In this document: positions 1 through 4,474 of the stretch, piece by piece
Numbering within the stretch: position 1 is the stretch's first letter
Layout of the letters: every line of letters begins with the position of its first letter
NCBI GenBank assembly: GCA_964358485.1
Contig: CAYHPY010000098.1
Span: 1 to 14,042, forward strand
Reading direction: 5' to 3'
Origin: CAYHPY01 sp964358485
GTDB lineage: Bacteria > Elusimicrobiota > Elusimicrobia > UBA1565 > UBA9628
DNA length: 14,042 bases
Translations under genes and position numbers: made by a program
The notes under the pieces: generated by a model
What the model saw: the letters and a program-made list of their open reading frames with translations, nothing else
The model's database searches: none
Told to the model about the DNA's origin: nothing

Positions 1-605
1 ATGAGGTCCCGGATGGTGATGACCCTCAGGCGGTGGCGGGCGGCGAACTTCGAGAGCTGGGAGGTCCGGGCCATGCTTCCGTCCGGGTTGAGGATCTCGC
101 AGATGACCCCGGCGGGCTTGAGGCCCGCCAGGCGCGCCAGGTCCACGGCGGCCTCGGTGTGGCCCGCGCGGACCAGCACCCCGCCGTTCTTGGAGCGCAG
201 AGGGAAAATGTGGCCGGGGCGGATCAGATCGTCGGGCCGCGTTTTGCCGTCCACCAGGGAGCGGATGGTCAGGGCCCGGTCCCGGGCGGAGATGCCGGTG
301 CTGGTTCCCCGGCGGGCGTCCACCGAAACGGCGAAGGCGGTGTCGCGGCCCGGGCCGGGGCCGGCGTTTCGTCCGGGCTCCACCATCGGCTGGATGTTGA
401 GCTCGTCGAGCCGCTCGCCCGTGAGGGGCGCGCAGATCAGCCCCCGGGCGTGGAGCGCCATGAAGTTGATCGCCTTCTCGTCGGCCTTTTCGGCGGCCAT
501 GACGAGGTCTCCCTCGTTTTCCCGGTCGGGATCGTCGATGACGATGATCATCTTTCCCTTGCGGATGTCCTTGATCGCGTCCTCGATCCGGTCGAAACCT
601 TTCAT
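1..605 (-). CDS. ribB: 3,4-dihydroxy-2-butanone 4-phosphate synthase, RibB domain (partial at left edge; possibly bifunctional RibBA)
   Basis: The enzyme converts ribulose 5-phosphate to 3,4-dihydroxy-2-butanone 4-phosphate plus formate, supplying the four-carbon unit of riboflavin in the cytoplasm. Reading leftward from the ATG at 605, 201 residues are visible. The family signature DDPDRENEGD lies at about residues 24-33, with acidic metal ligands expected there. TAFAVSVDA, RPGHIFPL (about 129-136) and the metal-binding GHTEAAVDL (about 148-156) follow, then the closing MARTSQLSKFA segment. The reading frame is still open at base 1, just where a C-terminal GTP cyclohydrolase II (RibA) domain would begin in RibBA fusions, so fusion or stand-alone cannot be decided here. 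The start overlaps the ribE stop as ATGA (602-605), implying translational coupling. GGAG lies about 9 nt upstream of the ATG. The loop between PMVEPG and DTAF looks a few residues longer than in E. coli RibB. Confidence 0.93.
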   Translation of the reverse strand, partial: MKGFDRIEDAIKDIRKGKMIIVIDDPDRENEGDLVMAAEKADEKAINFMALHARGLICAPLTGERLDELNIQPMVEPGRNAGPGPGRDTAFAVSVDARRGTSTGISARDRALTIRSLVDGKTRPDDLIRPGHIFPLRSKNGGVLVRAGHTEAAVDLARLAGLKPAGVICEILNPDGSMARTSQLSKFAARHRLRVITIRDL

Positions 606-1210
606 CGGCGTCGGCTCCCGGGGGCGGCCAGGGCGGCGGCCGCGGCGCGGCAATAGCGGGCCAGAGGGTCGGCTTCCAGGTTGACCGGGGCGCCGACCCG
701 CCGGGCCCCCAAGGTCGTTTCCTTCAAGGTGTGGGGGACCAGGACGGTTTCAAACCAGCGGGGGCCGACGGCGGTGACCGTCAGGCTCACCCCGTCCACG
801 GCGATCGAGCCCTTGAGCGCGACCAGGGCGTCCAAGGCCGGGGGCAGGCTCACGCGCAGGCGCAAACAACCGTCCCGCAGTTTTTCCCGAAGCAGGACCT
901 TGCCCCGGCCGTCCACGTGGCCGGTGACGATGTGGCCGCCCAGGGGATCTCCGGCCCGCAGGGCCGGTTCGATATTGACGGCCTCCCCGGCCCCCAGGGA
1001 GCCCAAGGTGGTCAGGCGCAGGGTCTCGCCGCTGGCGTCGAACCCCAGGCGGCGGGACGCGCCCTTGCCCGCGCGCCGCGCCACCGTCAGGCACACTCCG
1101 TTGACGGCGACGCTGTCGCCGAGGCGCACGGGCAGATCGGCCCGAAGTTCCAATGTGTTGTCGCGCATGCGGAGAACGCGGCCCGCGGCCGAAACTATTC
1201 CCGTGAACAT
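602..1210 (-). CDS. ribE: Riboflavin synthase (alpha subunit type)
   Basis: This enzyme dismutates two 6,7-dimethyl-8-ribityllumazine molecules into riboflavin and the pyrimidinedione that re-enters the pathway. The start at 1210 gives 202 residues, normal for the family, and the classic N-terminus MFTGIVSAAGRV. Two tandem lumazine-binding repeats are visible: the first with GDSVAVNGVCLTV and GGHIVTGHVDG, the second with KGSIAVDGVSLTVTAV and VPHTLKETTL. The open frame extends far upstream to 1723, but that part is a shadow of ribD. The ATG at 1210 is chosen because it gives the conserved N-terminus and has AAAGG about 5 nt upstream. It overlaps the end of ribD by 16 bp and shares an ATGA with the downstream ribB, so the three rib genes are almost certainly co-translated. 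In some nomenclatures this gene is ribC. The arginine-rich C-terminal tail is unremarkable. Confidence 0.95.
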   Translation of the reverse strand: MFTGIVSAAGRVLRMRDNTLELRADLPVRLGDSVAVNGVCLTVARRAGKGASRRLGFDASGETLRLTTLGSLGAGEAVNIEPALRAGDPLGGHIVTGHVDGRGKVLLREKLRDGCLRLRVSLPPALDALVALKGSIAVDGVSLTVTAVGPRWFETVLVPHTLKETTLGARRVGAPVNLEADPLARYCRAAAAALAAPGSRRR

Positions 1211-2217
1211 TCTACCTTTCCCGAGATCATGAAATCTTCCCCGATCCGGCGCAGGCGGGGGGAGCGCAGACGCGGGGCTCCGGCCGGGGTCCGGGCGCCG
1301 GAAATCAGCTTCGGCGCGATGAAGACGCGGGCTTCGTCCACGGCGCCGGCGGCCAAAAACGAGGCGTGCACGCTGGGCCCGCCTTCCACGATCATGGAGC
1401 GGATGCCCCGGTGCAGGAGGTTTTCGAGGACGGGACCTAGGGCGATTTTTCCCGCGGCGCGGGGAACCCGGACCGTCTCCGCCCGCGGGTGCCGCCGGGT
1501 CGAGGCCGTGAAGATCACGGTCGGCGCGGCGCCGTCGGCGCAGCGCGCGTTTTTGGGCGTGCGCAGGCGGGTGTCGAGCACGACCCGCAGGGGATTCTTT
1601 CCGCCCCCTCCGGCGGTCAGCGACGGGTCGTCCTTGAGAACGGTGTTGATCCCCACAAGGATCGCGTCGGCTTTGGCCCGGAGCGAGCGCGACAGCCGCC
1701 GCGCGGCCGGGCCGGTGATCCATTGGGACGCCCCGCCGGCGGCGAAAGCGCGGCCGTCGAGGCTCAGGGCGGTTTTCAGGATGACGTAGGGCCGCCGCAG
1801 GGACATGCGCCGCGTGAAATCCGCGTTCATCCGGCGGGACTCGTCACCGAGCAGTCCGACCTGGGTCCGCAGGCCGGCCCGCCTCAGTTGGGACTGGCCG
1901 GGGCCGGATACTTGGGGGTGGGGATCGAGCGGGGCGGGGACCACCTTGGACACGGCTGCGGCGATCAGGGCGGTGTAGCAGGGAGGGGTTTTCTTGCCCG
2001 GGTGGGCGGAACAGGGTTCCAGGGTGACGAAGGCCGTGGCGCCGCGCGCCCGGGCTCCGGCCTGGGCCAGAGCCCCGACCTCGGCGTGGCTGCCGCCGAT
2101 GCGGCGGTGATAGCCTTCCCCGACGATCTTCCCGCCCTTGACCAGGACGCAGCCCACCATGGGGTTGGCCCCGACGCCGCGGCGGCCGCGGCGCGCCAGC
2201 GCCAGGGCCCGCTTCAT
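1195..2217 (-). CDS. ribD: Bifunctional diaminohydroxyphosphoribosylaminopyrimidine deaminase / 5-amino-6-(5-phosphoribosylamino)uracil reductase
   Basis: RibD performs the second and third steps of riboflavin synthesis from GTP: deamination of the pyrimidine ring, then NADPH-dependent reduction of the ribosyl group. From the ATG at 2217 it is 340 residues. The N-terminal cytidine-deaminase-like domain (about 1-135) shows NPMVGCVLV, the zinc/catalytic HAE (H44, E46) and TLEPC...TPPC (C69, C80). The spacing between these cysteines is about one residue longer than in B. subtilis RibD. The reductase domain (about 140-340) shows PYVILKTALSLDGR, WITGPAAR, DAILVGINTVLKDDPSL, LRVVLDT and MIVEGGPSVHASFL. 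A TTG at 2235 in the same frame would add six residues and align better with the usual N-terminal helix. It lies 7 bp past the stop of the upstream dehydrogenase, and AGGGG sits just before it, so 2235 is a real alternative start. Confidence 0.94.
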   Translation of the reverse strand: MKRALALARRGRRGVGANPMVGCVLVKGGKIVGEGYHRRIGGSHAEVGALAQAGARARGATAFVTLEPCSAHPGKKTPPCYTALIAAAVSKVVPAPLDPHPQVSGPGQSQLRRAGLRTQVGLLGDESRRMNADFTRRMSLRRPYVILKTALSLDGRAFAAGGASQWITGPAARRLSRSLRAKADAILVGINTVLKDDPSLTAGGGGKNPLRVVLDTRLRTPKNARCADGAAPTVIFTASTRRHPRAETVRVPRAAGKIALGPVLENLLHRGIRSMIVEGGPSVHASFLAAGAVDEARVFIAPKLISGARTPAGAPRLRSPRLRRIGEDFMISGKVECSRE

Positions 2218-2242
2218 CAAGTTTTCGGGGTTCAAAAGCCCC

Positions 2243-3286
2243 TCAGGGGAACACCGCGACCTTGTTGGCGTTGGACCGGTGATGCATCGCCTCGAAGAAG
2301 GCGGGGACGTCGTCCAAGGAGATCTCATCGGAGATCAGCAGGTCGGTTTTGACTTTGCGCGCTTTCAAGAGCTTCACCGCCGCCGAGAAATACCGGGGGG
2401 TGTGGTGGAACACGCCCAGCAGGGAGAGTTGCCCGTAGTGGATCTTGTGCGCGTCCACGGGAACTTCCGTCCCCGGGGCGCAGCCTCCGAAAAGGCAGAC
2501 CCGGCCGCCCTTGCGGACCATGCCCACGGCCTGGGCCCAGGTTTCGGCCCGTCCGACGGCTTCGATCACGCAATCGGGCCCGCGTCCCGCGCAGGCCTGC
2601 CGGACCGCCGGAATGGGATCTCCGTCGTGCGCGCTGAAGACCATGTCGGCGCCGGCCGCCAAGGCCCGGTCCAGGTTGCGCTTGTCCCGGCCCACGACCA
2701 GGATCCGGGCCCCGATGTCGGTCAGGGCGTGGATGAGGAGCAGGGACATGGTCCCGGAGCCGATGATGGCCACGGTTTCCCCGGGGGTCACCCCGAGAAG
2801 GCCGGCGGCGTGGATGGCGCAGGACAACGGCTCGGCCAGCGCGGCGTGCGCGAAGGAGAGGCCCCAGGCGTCTCCCAGGCCGTAGACGTTGTGCTTGACG
2901 ATTTGGGCGGGGAGCAGGTTGTACTCGGCATAGGCTCCGTTGTGGAGCTTGAGGTCGTCGCAGAGCTGGTTCTGTCCCCGCAGGCAAAAAAAGCAATCGT
3001 CGCAGGGGGCGGAATTGGCGGCCACCACGCGGTCTCCGGTTTTGAAGCGCTTGACGCCCGGGCCGACCTCGACCACGGTTCCGGCCAATTCGTGCCCGAA
3101 GAGAGAGGGAAGCTTGCCCAATAAGACGGGATGCCCCTGCCGGTAGGCCTTGAAATCGGTCCCGCAGGTGAGCGCCGATCCCACCTTGATCAGCATTTCC
3201 CCGGGGCCGGGCTTGGGGAGGGGGACCTCCACCAGGCGGATCTCCTTGGGTCCGTAGAACATGACGGCCTTCATTTTCAGGTTCAT
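2243..3286 (-). CDS. Zinc-dependent MDR dehydrogenase (alcohol/sorbitol dehydrogenase-like), second of a tandem pair
   Basis: A 347-residue medium-chain dehydrogenase/reductase, predicted to oxidise an alcohol or polyol (or the reverse) with NAD(P) in the cytoplasm. The substrate cannot be read from sequence. Catalytic-zinc ligands are C41 (CGTDF), H65/E66 (FGHELAG) and probably E152 (LAEPLSC). The structural zinc site is intact: C95, C98, C101 and C109. The Rossmann motif is IIGSGTMS (about 175-181), with Ser in place of the third Gly. The second strand ends VVGRDKRN without the acidic residue typical of NAD-specific enzymes, which hints at NADP use (inference). The start at 3286 forms an ATGA with the upstream dehydrogenase. 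An in-frame ATG at 3274 gives the more typical MKAVMFYGP start. No clear ribosome-binding site precedes either. It differs strongly from its neighbour in sequence, so this is not a recent duplication. Next downstream is ribD. Confidence 0.9.
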   Translation of the reverse strand: MNLKMKAVMFYGPKEIRLVEVPLPKPGPGEMLIKVGSALTCGTDFKAYRQGHPVLLGKLPSLFGHELAGTVVEVGPGVKRFKTGDRVVAANSAPCDDCFFCLRGQNQLCDDLKLHNGAYAEYNLLPAQIVKHNVYGLGDAWGLSFAHAALAEPLSCAIHAAGLLGVTPGETVAIIGSGTMSLLLIHALTDIGARILVVGRDKRNLDRALAAGADMVFSAHDGDPIPAVRQACAGRGPDCVIEAVGRAETWAQAVGMVRKGGRVCLFGGCAPGTEVPVDAHKIHYGQLSLLGVFHHTPRYFSAAVKLLKARKVKTDLLISDEISLDDVPAFFEAMHHRSNANKVAVFP

Positions 3287-4302
3287 CGGGGTTTGGGGGC
3301 CAGGACGGCCTTCAGGATTTCCCTTTTACGGACGCTCCGGACCGCCTCGTCGAAGCGCTCCAGCTCGAAGGGCGGAGCGGCCAGCGCCGCGGCCTTGATG
3401 GCGCCCGCGGCCAGCAGTTCCACGGCCGATTTCAAGTCTTGCGGGGAGGAGGAATAGGTGCTCAGGATCGTGAGCTCCCGGTGGTACACCCGGTCCAGGT
3501 CGATGGGCGCGGGCGCGTCCTTGGGGTAGCCGGAGAAAAGGCTCAGCGTGCCGCCGTCGCGCAGCCACCCCAGGGCGCGCGCGGCGTTCTCGGCCGGGCC
3601 CGCGGTGACGATGACCGAGTCAAGACCGCGGCCCAGGCTCGCGGTCTTGGCGGCTTCGGAAAAATCCGCGGGCGCGGCGGCGGCGATGCCGAGATCACGG
3701 GCCTTGCGCAGGCGGCGTTGATCGGTCTCCAGGCCCACCGGCACGGCCCCGCGGTGGACGAGGGCTTGGCAGGTCATCAATCCGATTGAGCCCAACCCGA
3801 CCACGCCGACGCTGTCGCCGGCCCGCACGCCCATGCGCCGGAGGTTTCGCAGGCAGCAGGCCAACGGCTCCATGAGGCAGGCGGAAATGGGGTCCACCTG
3901 GGGAGGAAGTTTGATAAGGGCGTCGCGGACATGGGCCGCGCTCAGCCGGACGAATTCGGCGAAGCCCCCGGGGTCGACGTTGGTCGACTTGAATTCCTGG
4001 CACATGGAGACGCTGCCGCGCTCGCAGTAATGGCAGGTCCCGCAGGGGACATGGTGGGCCGCCGCGACGCGGTCTCCGACGGCGAAACCCTCCACGCCGC
4101 GCCCGATGGCGGCGAGGGCCCCGGAAATTTCGTGCCCCAGGATCACCGTTCCGGCGGCGGGGGGATGGTCGAGCTTGAGAAGGTCGCTTCCGCACAGGCC
4201 GCAGGCGTGGACCTGGACCAGGACCTCTCCGTCGCCGATTTGGGGGACGGGGACTTCCTTCAGCGTCGCTCCCCGGCTCCTGTCAAAGATTATCGCCTTC
4301 AT
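3283..4302 (-). CDS. Zinc-dependent MDR dehydrogenase (alcohol/sorbitol dehydrogenase-like), first of a tandem pair
   Basis: A 339-residue zinc-containing medium-chain dehydrogenase at the head of the minus-strand operon. The N-terminal GroES-like domain has CGLCGSD (catalytic C37), LGHEISG (H57, E58) and E145 in LMEPLACC. Structural-zinc cysteines are C87, C90, C93 and C101 (CGTCHYCERG...C). The nucleotide-binding domain begins with the complete motif VVGLGSIGL (about 167-175), and the following strand ends VGLETD. The acidic residue there favours NAD over NADP (inference), unlike the neighbouring dehydrogenase. All zinc ligands are present, so the enzyme is probably active, but the substrate is unknown. 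Members of this broad family act on sorbitol, threonine, formaldehyde adducts and inositol derivatives. The gene is preceded by a TATAAT box (4318-4323), which would leave a leader of only about 9 nt with no Shine-Dalgarno sequence. It overlaps the next gene as ATGA. Confidence 0.9.
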   Translation of the reverse strand: MKAIIFDRSRGATLKEVPVPQIGDGEVLVQVHACGLCGSDLLKLDHPPAAGTVILGHEISGALAAIGRGVEGFAVGDRVAAAHHVPCGTCHYCERGSVSMCQEFKSTNVDPGGFAEFVRLSAAHVRDALIKLPPQVDPISACLMEPLACCLRNLRRMGVRAGDSVGVVGLGSIGLMTCQALVHRGAVPVGLETDQRRLRKARDLGIAAAAPADFSEAAKTASLGRGLDSVIVTAGPAENAARALGWLRDGGTLSLFSGYPKDAPAPIDLDRVYHRELTILSTYSSSPQDLKSAVELLAAGAIKAAALAAPPFELERFDEAVRSVRKREILKAVLAPKPR

Positions 4303-4317
4303 GGAAAGTGCAGCAAT

Positions 4318-4323
4318 ATTATA
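4318..4323 (-). promoter_or_regulatory. -10 box of the dehydrogenase-rib operon
   Basis: On the minus strand this is a perfect TATAAT, ending 15 nt before the ATG at 4302. No good -35 hexamer lies 16-18 bp upstream; the place is occupied by one arm of the inverted repeat at 4337-4374. Transcription would begin near 4311, giving a leader of about 9 nt that contains no ribosome-binding site. It is the only clear promoter seen for the five-gene operon. Confidence 0.55.
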
Positions 4324-4336
4324 CCTATTCCCGGGT

Positions 4337-4378
4337 GCCCCGAGTGGGTCCTTTGTCCCATGGCCACCCGGGGCTTTT
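4337..4378 (+). terminator. Hairpin followed by TTTT; terminator-like or operator in the divergent intergenic region
   Basis: Arms GCCCCGAGTGG (4337-4347) and CCACCCGGGGC (4364-4374) pair over 11 positions with one A-C mismatch (a G-U pair if transcribed from the other strand), around a 16-nt loop. The right arm is followed by TTTT. It has the form of a + strand intrinsic terminator, but no + strand gene precedes it. It could instead stop antisense transcription coming out of the minus operon, or act as an operator over the -35 region of that operon. A second inverted repeat follows: CCGGCCG at 4385-4391 and CGGCCGG at 4410-4416. Confidence 0.35.
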
Positions 4379-4444
4379 ACCCGACCGGCCGTGGGTCTAT
4401 CGCTTCATTCGGCCGGGAGGGCTCCTGTCGTAAAATAGGACCCA

Positions 4445-4474
4445 TACTATTTCCACCGTCATGGAGCTAAAATG
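4445..4474 (+). promoter_or_regulatory. Possible -10 (TACTAT) and ribosome-binding site of the secreted-protein gene
   Basis: TACTAT at 4445-4450 is a reasonable -10 box, though no convincing -35 was found. GGAG at 4463-4466 sits 5 nt before the ATG at 4472, so this start, unlike most others in the window, has a Shine-Dalgarno sequence. The GGAG lies inside a four-codon reading frame, ATGGAGCTAAAATGA (4461-4475), whose stop overlaps the main start as ATGA. Confidence 0.35.

Noticed and set aside
1211..1723. N-terminal extension of the riboflavin synthase frame
   Set aside because: The extension overlaps ribD in another frame. Riboflavin synthase begins MFTGIVS at 1210, matching the family start.
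731..1789. Long + strand frames opposite the rib genes
   Set aside because: Shadows of ribE and ribD, both of which match their families end to end on the minus strand.
4303..4471. FMN riboswitch for the rib operon
   Set aside because: None of the conserved FMN-element segments is visible on the minus strand, and the TATAAT position leaves no room for a structured leader.
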